Shown piece by piece: positions 50,994-64,000 of a stretch of DNA of 64,000 nucleotides. A program made the position numbers and the translations under genes. Below the pieces are notes generated by a model. The model saw only the letters and a list, made by a program, of their open reading frames with translations, made no database searches and was not told the DNA's origin. Numbering within the stretch: the stretch's first letter is position 1; the number at the start of each line of letters is the position of its first letter. Location of the stretch: the NCBI RefSeq assembly GCF_035594125.1, contig NW_026973671.1, forward strand, positions 868,501 to 932,500. Reading direction: 5' to 3'. Source of the DNA: Scylla paramamosain. Its lineage: Eukaryota; Arthropoda; Malacostraca; Decapoda; Portunidae.

Positions 50994-51599
50994 CACGCGG
51001 GTCGGTGTATAATATAAAACGATTTTCTTCACCAGCCGAAAAAAAATCCTATCCCACAAACGAAATGTCGTCTAAAACCTCCAATATCTCACCCTGACTT
51101 CACTCAACGTGGCGGTGAGTAGCAGCGTCCGCCGCCTGTCACGGGACTGTCTACCTCCACTAATGACCGACTTGGTGACGTCTGACGCCTCCAAGTCCCT
51201 GATTTCTGTTACAGTGAGATCAAAATGATTACTTGATATTCAGTTCTCTCTTATTTCGCCCTAAAAGGATAATTTTTTTTACCTTAATTTGTGGTTTACT
51301 CTTTATTTACGAGATGCTTCAGAGATATACCATTTTACAAAACCTAAGTGATTGCTTCCATGACTGACTATTTTTTAACGTCAGACCCAGCCTGAATCAT
51401 GTGAATTATTTAATCAGCGTTGATTGCTTCCTCTCTCCAATTACTTTCATATATTTTTTTCAAGGTATGGTTTATATCATGTATGAATTGACTTCCACGT
51501 TTTTAAGCTCCTAATAATTTTTTTTTGTGTATTTACTTTGTTCTTATTGTTCTTATTGTGTTTTAAGTCAATTCTGGATTTCTTTCTAGGAATACCACT
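50992..51599. other. Spacer, no feature seen
   Basis: AT-rich DNA. Confidence 0.5.
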
Positions 51600-51844
51600 A
51601 CCACCTCCTCCTCTTCCTCCTCCTCCTCCTCCTCCTCCTCCTCCTACCTTGACATTGCCACCTCACCCCCTCGCGTGCTTTCCTCAGCCTCCGATCATCA
51701 CATCATGACCTGCCGTGCCTGTCTTCCTGAACTCCTCCTCCTCCTCCTCCTCCTCCTACCTTGACATTGCCACCTCACCCCCTCGCGTGCTTTCCTCAGC
51801 CTCCGCTCATCACATCATGACCTGCCGTGCCTGTCTTCCTGAAT
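51600..51844. repeat. 112-bp tandem duplication led by (TCC)n
   Basis: An 88-bp block starting TACCTTGACATTGCC is present at 51645-51732 and 51757-51844 with one substitution seen. Each copy is preceded by a TCC tract. Confidence 0.92.
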
Positions 51845-52544
51845 AGCAGCCGCGATGTCTTCATCTTCAACTTGCGCCTCATTTCCTGCAAACTCGTACG
51901 TCTTCTTGAGCGGCAGGTTTGCAAGCGAGATAAAAAGAAAAGGAAAAAAGGACAAAAGGAAAAATAAAGAAAAAGAAAAAAACGAAGAGAGAAAACGGAC
52001 AGTAGGAAGCGAACTGAAATGCTGAAACGATATCGAATGAAAATAAATAAATAAATACTACTTTTCAAAGACGGATATTCAAGTGCAAGATGAACCTTGA
52101 AATTTTCATATTACTAAACAAATACTTAAAGAATAAAAAAAAACTTTTGATCAATAAGGGCTTCAATTGTAAACACCCATTGAAATCTTGCAAGGCCACA
52201 AAAAAAAAGGCTAAACACAATGAATCGGATTAAAATTGACGAGTCATTGAAAAAGACAGATAAAGAATCACAAAAAAAAAAAAATAAATAATAATAATAA
52301 ATAAATAAATAAGAAATATTGATCAGATATTCAACTGTAAGAAGCGGAGTGAATATTTTGTGAGGCGGGGTAGGCGGCCGGGAGCTCCATCCAGTGCGGG
52401 GCCAGAACCTTACAAGAGAGGCCCGGGAAAATGTTGAGGTCCCGCAGTGAAGTGGCTGGCCTTGGAGTGTCCCTGCGAGAGGCCGAGATAAAAGCTTCCC
52501 TTCCACGCTGACTTGCGCTGCTGCTAAACTTTTCTCGGCAGCGT
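51845..52544. other. Spacer with A-rich and GC-rich parts
   Basis: A-rich purine tract 51925-52010, ATAATAATAAATAAATAAAT 52285-52310, GC-richer 52355-52500. No exon is supported. Confidence 0.4.
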
Positions 52545-53585
52545 TTTCCAGTAATGCTGCGACACTCTGGCTGAAGGCGTAGGTACGAGTATAATACGAT
52601 GCGATGCTAGTATGATACAAGTATTTACGAAGCTTTTTTATTTGTTTCCATCCCGAATTTTCCTATTAATTATGTGACATTGGTGCTTGATGACATACAG
52701 TATAATAGGATACAATGCTTAGTATGATATTAGGAAGCGTTATTTATTTATTTTATTTTTTCATATTGCGTTGTTTCATGTCAAGAATAATACATGGATT
52801 TTCCTATTAATTCTGGGACACTGCGGCTTGATGGTTTACCGTATAATACGATAGAATGTTTAGTATAATATTTCGGAGGCTTTGTGTATTTGTTTTAATG
52901 CATTGTTTCATGTAAGAAATACTTAAGACAATAATTAATATCACGTATATTTTCCAGTAATTCTGCGACTCTGTCTTGAAGGAATAAGATATAATATTTA
53001 GTACACTATTTATGAAGCTCTATATAGTTTTTGTAACATTTTTATACTCCGTTGACTGGAACACTTGCATTCTTCTATCACGTGTGCTTTCCCCTTGTAA
53101 TTCTGGCGCCCCGAATATAAATAAATAATAAATAGATGTCTAGACGACTTGAGCTCTTATTTCACGTGTGATTTCTCTTGTAATTCCGCCACAGTAGGTA
53201 CTGAGGTGCACGTTATGCTGTTTGGTATAATATTTAGGTGTGATATTTAGTGTAATATGTAAGACCCTGCATTTCATGTTGCATTATTATTTTTTTTTTT
53301 TCTATCTGAGTAATACCTAGAGGACTTGCATTCTTCTGTCATTCGCGCGTTTCTCTAGCAATTCTAGGTCTTGAAGTTCTAGCGTACGTTATGGTGTGGT
53401 ATAACACTCGTATATAGTAGATGCCTAGAAGACTTGCATTCTTATATCACGCACTCTGCCTTGTAATTCTGCCACACTGGCTTTAAAGATATGGTGCTGT
53501 ACGATATAATATTAGGTATAGAATTTACGTGAAACGTTCCTATATCATGTGTTTCATCTTTCTCTCTGCGACACTGGCTTGGAAA
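52545..53585. repeat. Degenerate tandem array, about 100-150-bp units, about eight units
   Basis: The anchor AGTAATTCTGCGACACTGGC recurs in diverged form near 52553, 52665, 52805, 52957, 53097, 53192, 53358, 53464 and 53567. Most units also carry a word like AATGTTTAGTATAATAT. Later units add GACTTGCATTCTT. Confidence 0.75.
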
Positions 53586-53732
53586 TTTTCATCTTTCAAT
53601 TCAGCTAACATTTTTTCATTTTTTGTGCCCTTGGGCGGCCTCCTCTCTCCGTTAAGACAATAGGTAGTACGATATTTTGTATGATAGATTTTTTTTTCTC
53701 GCATTTTATTGCAATGTGGGATTCTGTTTCTT

Positions 53733-53733
<1 letters not shown>

Positions 53734-53779
<46 letters not shown>
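53734..53779. repeat. (TAA)n microsatellite
   Basis: Followed by ATTATTATTATT, so it can fold back on itself. Confidence 0.95.
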
Positions 53780-53810
53780 TTTATTATTATTATTCGTAGT
53801 AGTGCTAGTA

Positions 53811-53941
53811 GTAGTAGTAGTTTTATTTCTCCAGTGGCAGTGTATGACAGTTGTGACGCTGAAATAATCATGTAGTAGTAGTAGTAGTTTTATTTTTCTA
53901 GTGGCAGTGTATGACATAGTTGTGACGCTGAAATAATCATG
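53811..53941. repeat. 67-bp tandem duplication
   Basis: Both units carry (TAG)n, TTTTATTT and GTGGCAGTGTATGACA, then GTGACGCTGAAATAATCATG. Two small indels separate them. Confidence 0.9.
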
Positions 53942-54523
53942 TAAGCGTCAAATTAAGAGACCTATATATACGTATTTTCAAAAGAAATCTTTGATAAGAT
54001 AATAAAGAGTTACTCTGTTCGTATTTCTAATAATTAATAACCAATATGTACTCGTTATTTATAACGTAGAGACTGTGGTATGCGATGTGGCCGTCAGAAG
54101 CGGCACACATATTGTAGTATTGCTCTATATTCAGATTAATGCATTTCCTTAACATGTAAAAGGAAGTGAAAAAAAATCCTGGTATTATTTCAGATCCTTT
54201 ACCTCCATTTGCCTAATGTGTTTGCCTCCAGTTTTTTTTTTTTTTTTTTTTTTTTTTTGTCCCCAGCACTAATAGTGATTCCGGTACAATCTACGCCTCG
54301 TCAGCTTCTTATTACGGTAAAGATTTGACGGGCGCAAAACGGATGCCTTACTGGGGAGTGATTATAATGAATCGGTGTAAAAACTCAAGGATTTTCATCA
54401 CTGGTTAATTCAATCACTTTTCCATCCACGCAAAGGCTGGAAATAATAGGAATGAAGTTTACGGGCCATAAACGTGCCAAACAGATGAAGATGAGAGAGC
54501 GGGGAAGGGAAGGGAAGGGAAGA
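53942..54523. other. Spacer with poly-T
   Basis: A T run of about 27 at 54232-54258. No element boundaries are seen around it. Confidence 0.6.
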
Positions 54524-54770
54524 GAGGAGGAGGAGGAGGAGGAGGAGGAGGAGGAGGAGAGGTAATGATTGCGAGGGTTAAGGAGATGACAGGAATGGTT
54601 GTGGGAGGAAATGGAATCATCGAAAGGATATAAAGGAAGAAAGGAAGGAAGGAAGGAATGAAGAAAGAAAGGAATAACGATGGAATGAAAGGAAAAGGGG
54701 AGGAAGGAAGGAAGGAAGGGAGGAAGGAAGAAAGGAAGCAAGCAAGGAAAGAAGGAGGAAAACGAGGAAG
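54524..54770. repeat. (GGA)n and GGAAG polypurine tracts
   Basis: GGA 54524-54561 and GGAAG-type units 54633-54770. Confidence 0.93.
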
Positions 54771-54791
54771 GAAAATGGAAATAGAGGGAAG

Positions 54792-54793
<2 letters not shown>

Positions 54794-54833
<40 letters not shown>

Positions 54834-54904
54834 CCGCGCGTTTGTGTGTGGAGAGAGAATGAAAAGCGAAATCAGACGTGTGTGGGCGACCGTATCAATG
54901 CGCG

Positions 54905-54943
<39 letters not shown>

Positions 54944-54948
54944 ACACA
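54794..54948. repeat. (GT)n and (CA)n facing each other
   Basis: (GT)n 54794-54830 plus CGCCCGCGCG, then CGCGCCC and (CA)n 54907-54948. The arms are complementary across a spacer of about 70 bp. Confidence 0.93.
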
Positions 54949-55030
54949 CGCCGATGGCAAGGTGAACAATGATAGTCGATATTTAGTGTGTTGTCTGAAG
55001 CGGTACGTGGGAACACACACACACACACAT

Positions 55031-55342
55031 GCAGGCGGGCAGTGATAGGGGTCAGAAAGGCCCGGTGAAGCTTAAATAAATCCTTGGCTTCAGCTGTCAG
55101 TGATTTTTCTCCTTTTCGGCGTGGCGGGGCATTTTTCCTACTCTTCTTTTATCCCTTCACTTGTACCTCGAAAAATGGATTAGGAAAGGTAACGTGTTCC
55201 TTCTGCCTCTCAACGTCACGGCACCGCTTTCATCTTATTCTAGGTGTTATTGAGGTTTTATTACGTTAAGGGTGATGCTTAGTTTGTTATGATATTTTTT
55301 TTCTTTAGTAAAAGGTATTTCTTCTGCCTTTCTGATTTGAGC

Positions 55343-55414
<72 letters not shown>
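55031..55414. other. Spacer with (CT)n
   Basis: (CT)n 55348-55414; otherwise unremarkable. Confidence 0.8.
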
Positions 55415-55418
<4 letters not shown>

Positions 55419-57423
55419 ATTATCATAAAAAATTGTAATAGAATATGTCTGGAATTTATTTTTTGTTCGTTGTTAAATTGCTTTTCCATTATCCTCCAGT
55501 TCCTTCTTCTTGTACTCGTTTTTTCTTCTTTATTTATCATGCCTTGACTGCTCTACGTCTCTTGAATTAGTTCAGCTTATCATCACAAACAGCCTCGTGA
55601 GGGCCAAAAGGTTTGCTGCTGTTTGTTCTATCTTTGTGTTCCTCCACCTCTTCTTTCTTCTATTCCTTCTTCTATTCTTCTTCCTAATTTCTCTCCTCCT
55701 CCTCCTCTTTTATTTTGTTCTTTCTTAAGTACTCTGTTAGTAATGATAAGTAATTCAAATACTCTTGTTATACATCAATTAGTAATATGTTGGTTCTCTG
55801 TATTCTTCCTCCTCCTCCTCCTCCTACTACTACTACTATTACTACTACTACAGTCATACAGGCAACCTCGTTAGACCAAGTAGGTCTGTTGCTGTCTGTT
55901 TTATCTTTGTATATTCCTTTGTTTATTCCTCCTCCTCATCATCATTATCACTATTAAGACATGCAGCAAATATACAAATAGCCCAGTTTCCCTTAATTCT
56001 TTACTCTCCACCCACACAAGATAGGGAAGCCTCAGCCAGCCAGAGGGGAAAAGATCACGCACTGCAGTGGACAACGGAGAGAGAGCGGAGAGAGAGAGAG
56101 AAACACCGCCGCGCCCCGAGACCAGAGCTGTTACTCAATATCCATCGTGACTGTCAAGTTACAAAGGAGTCCAGCCCATGTTTCTTTCGTCCCTTTGAAC
56201 TCGCGAGCCTCTTTGATTCAAGTCATTTGTCATTTCATTCGATTCGTCTCTGCTTGCTCTCTGTCTTTCTTGCTTGGTTCAGTTCAGTTTCATTCCAGTT
56301 TCCTTCGTCTCTGGCGCCTTCCTTCCCTCGATCACGATGTTCATACGTCACAAACCTCGCCTCGTATTTTTTTTCTCGTCCTACTGTGCTAATTATGGCC
56401 GCCACTTTTCCACTTTTGCCATCACAGAAGTGTCGCACATTGCCGTGTATGCAAGTAATGGGAGTATTTTTCTTATCATTGTCTCTTTGTGGCCTCGTTA
56501 CTTTCATTATATTCATACTTTGTTATTTTGTTTTCGCTGGTCTTAGTTTGAAATTTACATCGCATTATCATCATCAAACTAGTGCAATCGCCTGAGTATA
56601 ACCACATTTATCGTCACCCTTTTAAAAGAGGACAGATAAAAACTAAATGAACAATGAAAGTCAATATAGATGCGTCAGTCAGTTCTCTCTCTCCACCATT
56701 TTCAAGACCATCCCTCCCAGCCATCTCTTATCCATCCTGTCAGTGTACATTAGGCATTTTCCTCGCTGTCCAACGCTGAGTGAGATTCAGGAATACCAGC
56801 TGATCGCTAGGCCTTGCAGTGCACTCACAGCAGCAACACACCATTCGCTCTGTAGTAATTCAGTGACGGCCATCCACCCATGACTGCGATGGGAGTGCAT
56901 TGTCGAGCCTTTGTGTGCGTTAGTGCGACAATCCCTGGTGACGACACACCCACGCGCTTATTGAATTGCTTTGAAGTATACAGTAATGCTTTTCAAAACT
57001 TTATTCCCTGCCACCCTCGCCCTCATTCAGTCCTGTTATCGAGTGTCAGTTTTACTCTCTAGTAGATAATTAACCCAATGCGTCAGAATGGTGCGGGAAT
57101 GAGTTTGTGATTTAGCTGTGTGATTAATCTCGTAATACATAATGCGTGCACCAGTGAATAGAAAATGTAGTGAGGGGAGCGCCTCGTCTTGTCATTAAGC
57201 GAGGGCAGTAGTTCACGCCTCGATGCAGGGAGCCTTAGGGAGGAGCGAGTATTTAGTGTTAGTGTTTTTATCACAACGACGTCCTCGGTGGAAAGTGTTG
57301 GGTAATACGAGTACTTGTGTGGTAATACCTGTGTGCGGTAAGAGGATGAGGAAGGAAGTGAAGGAGGAGGTTCATGGGGGAGAGGATAAGTGGTGAGAGA
57401 AAATGAGAAGGAAATGAGAATGT
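55415..57423. other. Spacer, no supported gene
   Basis: (CTC)/(CTA) tract 55805-55850, and a GAGAGAGCGGAGAGAG run with CGCCGCGCCCCGAG at 56080-56125 that could be a small promoter. Open frames are Ser-, Phe- and Leu-rich by composition. Confidence 0.4.
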
Positions 57424-57675
57424 ATCGAAACATTTTTAAAGGTGGTGTGGGAATAATGATACGTTTCTGAGGTCAGGGAAAATATTGAAACGTTTCACAG
57501 GTGGCAGTGAGGAAATATTGAAACTCTTCAGTCTTTGAGGAAAGTTTTGAAACGTTTCGAAGGTGGCGCGGGAAATACATACTATATGAAAGGTTTTAGA
57601 GGTGAGGGAAAATACTGAAACGTTTTAGAGGCGGTGGGGGGAAAATAATGAAATTTTAGTGGTGGAAAGAAAGTA
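57424..57675. repeat. About 32-bp degenerate minisatellite, about eight units
   Basis: TGAAACGTTTNNGAGGTGG followed by GGGAAAATA recurs near 57427, 57459, 57488, 57548, 57585 and 57617, with weaker units between and after. Confidence 0.8.
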
Positions 57676-59342
57676 TTAGGACAGTCTAGACGTGTTGGGG
57701 CAGGCATCTATTTGACTTTATACCGTTGAATAAAAAAATCCAAGTTAACAGCCTCCTCGCTATAAAAATTGATCTTCCTGTCTCTCTCTTCCTCCTCGTG
57801 ACTGTTCCTTAAACCTTCCCCAGTTTTTCATCTTTTGTATGTATGTTACGTAATGAACATCCTTGGAAAAGTCTACCCTGAATGAACGGCATCTAGAACT
57901 TTACCTTTTATCACGTCGCTCTTCTTCCTCCTGGCTACCGTTCTTGTGTTATTCGACTTGGTGAATCCCTAAACATTTTAAAGTTTTTCAGACCCTCAGA
58001 CCATCATTAGTCTGTCCGCGCGTCACCGCTGCTCGTCCGTTCCCGCTCGTTGATGGTAGGAGTAATCTCATGTCCTCGACCTTTCCCTGCATTACGTTTT
58101 AACCACTGCCCTTCTGATTACTGACTAAAGTGCTCTCCACGTGCCTGTGTTTGACGTCATGTTCCCCGCTCCTTTCCTTGCCGTGCGTGATATACTTGTG
58201 CTTCTGTGACTGACTCACCAAACCAAACACGAGGCATCGGCCACGAGTTACCAAGCACTCGTGACTTGAACTATTGGTTCATATTAACCCGCCCCTAAAA
58301 CTTCCACTGTTCAGAGTGAAGAGGATTAGTACTGGATGTCTGCCCACGACCGCCTCCATCTTCCTGAGGTTTCTGCCTGCCGTAGTGACGTACACTCGTG
58401 AGAGAATCTGACATCATATTTATCGGAGTTTATATTCGCTTGAACGTGTTCATAAACGATTGAGGGTTCCACAAGGACAATTTTCTCATGGCTGTTTACC
58501 CCACTGACGATGCAGAAACTTACTGTTAAGCTATTAGAATCATGAAGACACCTTTGAAAACCACAGTAACTTCCACTACAGTAGGTTGTTGGAGTAAGAC
58601 GCGGAAACTTCTACAAATGCGGGCCCTGATGCCTGGAGCTTCTCTTAATCTGTACTGTTTAAAACTCTAACGCTTCAGCAAAAGTGGGAGAAGCATTTAG
58701 GTAATTGTGGACTAGAAAAGGTTAATAATAGGAGCACTGGAGGGGACCAGACATGACCATGTCACCTGCTGAACTAATTAAACGACACGCTAAATAAATT
58801 GAACTTCATAATTGACTTTTTTTTTTCTGTTGCACGTGTGTGTGTTTATGTATGTGTGTGAGCATTTGTTTAAGGAAGAAGGTATCGGCAGTTTAGCGGG
58901 CCATTTTTCTTTTTTTCTACCTCTGGCCAGCATCCTTTAAAAAATCACAAACAAAAGTAAACCAATAAGTTGACTCTTACTCTCTACTCCACTTAATTTA
59001 TTTAACTTCTTTTTACCTAAACAATTTGAGGAGAGAAATATCAAGATATCACAAATAAATTAGTCCACAACTGGGATATTTATTTTCTACGTGGTTCTTT
59101 GGCAGAGACAGTTAAGTGGTATGTATTTATTACCCTCCGTAGTCCTCGACCAGCCTCCACCTAAAACAAAAAGGTAGCATAAGGAAGGAAAGTCGGAAAC
59201 GACTCTCCTTTGTTCTGCTTGTTAAATAGTTCGTGACGGCGATGGCACCTTGAAACATCATGGGCGTGTTGTCAAAGACGGAGATTTAAATACAAATACA
59301 AGAGATTGACATTTCGTGGTGTGATCCTCAAAGCGATGCTCC

Positions 59343-59343
<1 letters not shown>
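57676..59343. other. Spacer, no feature seen
   Basis: Over 1.6 kb without long microsatellites, unusual for this window. No coding frame is supported. Confidence 0.5.
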
Positions 59344-59382
<39 letters not shown>

Positions 59383-59476
59383 AGTGTGTCTTTGATTTGA
59401 CCTTTATTTGCAAAACAGTTTGTTAATTTAAGTAGGTGTCTGTCTGTGTCCGTTTACCTGTCTATCTGTCCGTCTG

Positions 59477-59558
<82 letters not shown>
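59344..59558. repeat. (TG)n and (CT)n microsatellites
   Basis: (TG)n 59344-59380 and (CT)n 59478-59558, just upstream of the signal-peptide exon. Confidence 0.96.
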
Positions 59559-59561
<3 letters not shown>

Positions 59562-59687
59562 ACTGGTGTACTCTTGGTCTTGTTAGGACGCCTTAACTTT
59601 GTCATTCCGTAACGTCTTGGCGAAACTTTCCTTTTGTCCTGATTTGTGAAAAGTTTCTGAAAGCTTGGTTCAGATATTGGATTCCAC

Positions 59688-59756
59688 ATGATGACCTACA
59701 GACGGTGTCTTCTTCTGGTGCTGTGTTTCCTCTCATCTCTTTGCGTAGCTGGGAAG
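59688..59756 (+). CDS. Candidate first coding exon encoding a signal peptide
   Basis: From ATG 59688 (a second ATG follows at once) 23 codons run to AAG|GTAACG, a good splice donor in phase 0. The peptide has the classic signal layout: a short polar start ending in two arginines, a hydrophobic core LLLVLCFLSSLCV, and an Ala-Gly end suited to signal peptidase. Beyond the donor the frame stays open but reads as intron-like T-rich DNA. No homologous downstream exon is seen in the remaining 4 kb, so the first intron would be long. The family is not recognised. A chance hydrophobic ORF is possible, but composition is not microsatellite-derived and the donor fits well. Confidence 0.4.
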
Positions 59757-59906
59757 GTAACGTGTTATTTCATTATATTCTCTCTAAATAGTTTTCCTCT
59801 CCATTTTTTGTTCCATTCGTGTCACATTCCGCTGATAATTGACATCGCTCGTTGGGTGCTGAGTTCTGTTTCGTTATTTGCACTGTGAAAAAATAAGAAA
59901 TGGACA

Positions 59907-60429
<523 letters not shown>

Positions 60430-60500
60430 CCTCAGATGTTTATAGATGTTTTTACGGTTCTAGTGCCAGATTAACAAGATTTCTAGAGTGACCAAGTGTT
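60430..60500. repeat. Dispersed repeat family, partial copy
   Basis: GTTTTTACGGTTCTAGTGCC is followed by ATTAACAAGATTTCTAG, matching the outer half of copies 1 and 2. Confidence 0.35.
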
Positions 60501-60610
60501 TCGAACCTTTGTGTCTTCAGTTTTACCTTTACTCAAAGAAACTGTCATGGATTATTCAACGTATATAATCAGGTCATTAGCTGTCAAAGGGCTGATACGC
60601 CATATTACAA

Positions 60611-60815
60611 GGCTTGCCACCGCGATCTCTTCTGCTATTCGGCATCAAACTAAAAATATCGTATTGTTCTTTTGTTCTAAAGTTAACAAGTATCATGTGG
60701 ACATTGGAAGTCAAATGTTTGATAATCCAAAGTACAGGCTTGTTACCGCGACTTCTTCTGCTGTTTGGTATCAATCTAAAAATATCGCTTTGTTCTTCTG
60801 TTGCTGCACCAGAAT
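60611..60815. repeat. 126-bp tandem duplication, second unit partial
   Basis: GGCTTGCCACCGCGATCTCT at 60611 matches GGCTTGTTACCGCGACTTCT at 60737, and similarity continues through AAAAATATCG. Confidence 0.8.
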
Positions 60816-61379
60816 TATGCCGCTGTTTGCAAGGTTACTTTCCCTATGTCACTGACTGCTTGCCTCCCTCCTTGCCTTACTACTTGCTTGCCTCACTATT
60901 TCCTTCCTAGGTAAAAGAATATCTTCATCTTAATACTGTAGTTTGGGACATTCCATCTGAGAACGTTAGAGTGGCAAGGTTCCTGAGATAAAGGTTGAAG
61001 GTTCCATTGTCTCTCACAGTGACAGCCTTACCCTGCTTCACTCTTCCACCTGACACCTCTTATCAAACATGCACCGCGGCGCCCCAGATTCCTTCAACTG
61101 TTCCATTGCATTTCGCCTCTCCCTGCCACTGCCATCGTACTCACATCACTGCACTTCATCACGGCAGCCTGTGCGCCCCCGCTGTTCAGTGTGCGTCGAA
61201 ATGGGAAGCAGGAGTGTTGTAGAGCTCCCTTCACTAACACGAAGCTGTTTTCCTGTGCTTTTGGTTTTGCTGTGAATGCTAAGGTCTTTTTTTTTTTTTT
61301 TTTTTGTTATTGTTTTTCCGTTCAATCTTCTTGTTTCCATCAACTGAGTAAGCTGTGTGAGAGTTTAGATAATGTTCAG

Positions 61380-61383
<4 letters not shown>
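60816..61383. other. Spacer, no feature seen
   Basis: Pyrimidine-rich with a T run at about 61287-61305. Confidence 0.5.
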
Positions 61384-62419
<1,036 letters not shown>

Positions 62420-62690
62420 TAGCGGCGGTAGGCATTTCCGTTGCGATTCTTCTTGTTTCGGAGGCTGAAATGGTCGCCCTCTTCTGTATGAAGGCTTAAA
62501 TTCTCTGTCCCCCTCTGTGGTGGCGCTGGCAGGATTGGATTGACGCTCTTGTCAAGAGGAAGGTTTCAAGACAGTTCTCAAATATTGGTTAATCCTTTTC
62601 AGACTTTAATATTTGTGGACTGACACCTTCAGTGGGCCCTTTTTTTTTTTTTCCCTAGACCAGAGCCCTTCTAACATAAAAAAAAAAAAA
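62420..62690 (-). repeat. Dispersed repeat family, copy 3 (reverse orientation)
   Basis: Read on the minus strand, GGGCCCACTGAAGGTGTCAG, then AGTCCACAAATATT and a TGAAACCTTCCTCTTGACAA segment, parallel to 28690-28800. Confidence 0.5.
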
Positions 62691-63528
62691 ATATCATAGT
62701 CATATCTGATTTATGGTATATACTTTTAACTGAGCAATACAATTTATGATACCGTTCGCTTCCTCTTTAATGGCGCTGAGTTAATACCTTCCTCCGCACG
62801 TGACGCTCTTGGCCTGAGCTTCACATGTCGGCTCTCGTTGTATTAACTTCCATAGAAATGAGTATTCTGTATTATTCGTTTCACATCTTTGTTTCGGCCG
62901 GGCTGTCTGATTAGCTAGCAATCTGATTCACTAAATAGCTTATTAACTCATTGATTAGTAGACTAAGCAATGTGCTGCTTGGTTGGCTGACTGGCTGATT
63001 GACTCACCGGCTGACTAGCTGTCATATGACGTGTATCCTACTTTGTTCTTACTCTTCTTTAGGGCTGATAAGACTCACTACATTGAGAAGATACGTAGAG
63101 GCAAGTCCCTCAGCTGCTACCTTCGCCTTTACCGAGTCCTAAGATAACTTAAGGGGGGATGATGCGAGGCGAGGCGAGCAGCGCACCTCATGTCGCTCGC
63201 TTTTTTGAGCAAGTCAACTGTCTTCGTCTTCAGAGGAAGCGCTTTCCGCCGGGCCTTTACGAGTTATTTAAGTGGAAACTCAATTTATTTCCGTCATCTC
63301 CAATGAAGTGAGGCTTTTCTGAAACGCTTCCAACATTTTGCGCTCGGTTTCCTTGGGAGCTTATACTATACTGCGCAACACAAGGGAACGCAAAGGAAGA
63401 GCAAATGGCAGCATGCTAGTTGTTGGCCCCTGCGAGGCTGATTGTGATGAGCTGCGCTGTGGGAACTGAAGAAAGCAGGATGGTGAAATGGAGGATGGAA
63501 GACGCTCTCGTGTGTTGCTTCTCCTTGT

Positions 63529-63531
<3 letters not shown>
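62691..63531. other. Spacer with CTGA units
   Basis: Degenerate CTGACTGGCTGA words 62970-63020 and GAGGCGAGGCGAG near 63167. No gene is seen. Confidence 0.5.

Positions 63532-63602
<71 letters not shown>
63532..63602. repeat. (CA)n microsatellite
   Basis: Uninterrupted CA tract. Confidence 0.98.
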
Positions 63603-63605
<3 letters not shown>

Positions 63606-64000
63606 TGGTGCTTTTCTTTGCTTTGGTCGAGGTTCTTAGTTCGTTTGCGAATTTCCTGGTGAAAAGTTTTAAGAACACTGTCTTTTATTTGCTAGCCTGC
63701 AGTGAAGTCTTCGCGTCCAATTTGTCGCTGGGATAAAGCTCAACATGCCCAGCCTTACTGCTCGCGTCTAACAAAAAGCCTTGTGTATTCTGTGTAACGT
63801 CCACTTAATCTTTTAATGGCACAAACAACTACCCATACTGAAGTGTAAGAAATATCCAATCTCTTTCACTAGACTATCTGTAGCCCCCGAGTTTGTCTTC
63901 CAGCTGTCCACTTCTGTATCAATTTTCTTCATTTTCTTTTCTGTTTCTTCATCACTAAATCACGTATTTTCGCCTGCAGCACAGATTACAACAGTATCCC
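63603..64000. other. Spacer to window end, no feature seen
   Basis: AT-rich DNA. Confidence 0.5.

Noticed and set aside
52126..52620. 164-codon minus-strand frame
   Set aside because: Half is AT-rich Phe/Tyr text and it overlaps the start of a degenerate tandem array. No family is recognised.

Overview
The window looks like non-coding DNA from a large animal genome, most likely a decapod crustacean and possibly a crab. This is an inference from three things: the extreme density of long dinucleotide and trinucleotide microsatellites, the AT-rich single-copy spacers, and repeat families whose 3' ends resemble those I know from decapod sequence. There is no bacterial gene organisation. I find no tRNA, rRNA, CRISPR array or complete conserved host gene.

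The main coding content is mobile. At 19381-26080 lie two head-to-tail copies of a PIF/Harbinger-type DNA transposon with 48-bp terminal inverted repeats, joined and flanked by TTAA. The right copy (22756-26080) is intact. It encodes a two-exon DDE transposase on the plus strand (433 residues) and a two-exon MADF-type DNA-binding protein on the minus strand (273 residues). The two genes interlock: the second exon of each lies inside the intron of the other, on the opposite strand. The left copy (19381-22750) differs, by eye, only by inserted bases and a longer GA microsatellite. These insertions break both genes, a pattern that suggests long-read error or a false duplication.

Other mobile DNA: a 5'-truncated non-LTR retrotransposon with an intact reverse transcriptase (minus strand, 34373-36831); a solo LTR with TGTAACA/TGTTACA ends and an AGTAC target duplication (30730-31606); a decayed C-terminal retrotransposon fragment (41008-41250); non-LTR 3' ends at about 6667-6815 and 9283-9375; a candidate foldback element at 4522-5084; and two dispersed repeat families.

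The spacer is rich in imperfect tandem duplications with units of about 32 to 190 bp. The largest degenerate arrays are at 7126-8175, 41781-42470 and 52545-53585. Three unrelated duplications have almost the same period (164-166 bp).

Possible host gene parts are few: a short exon coding for a signal peptide and ending at a splice donor (59688-59756), a poly-leucine ORF (49824-49991), and a CpG-dense block that may be a promoter (45836-46190). Almost all other long open frames translate microsatellites into dipeptide or tripeptide repeats and are not genes. All calls come from reading the sequence; no database search was run.
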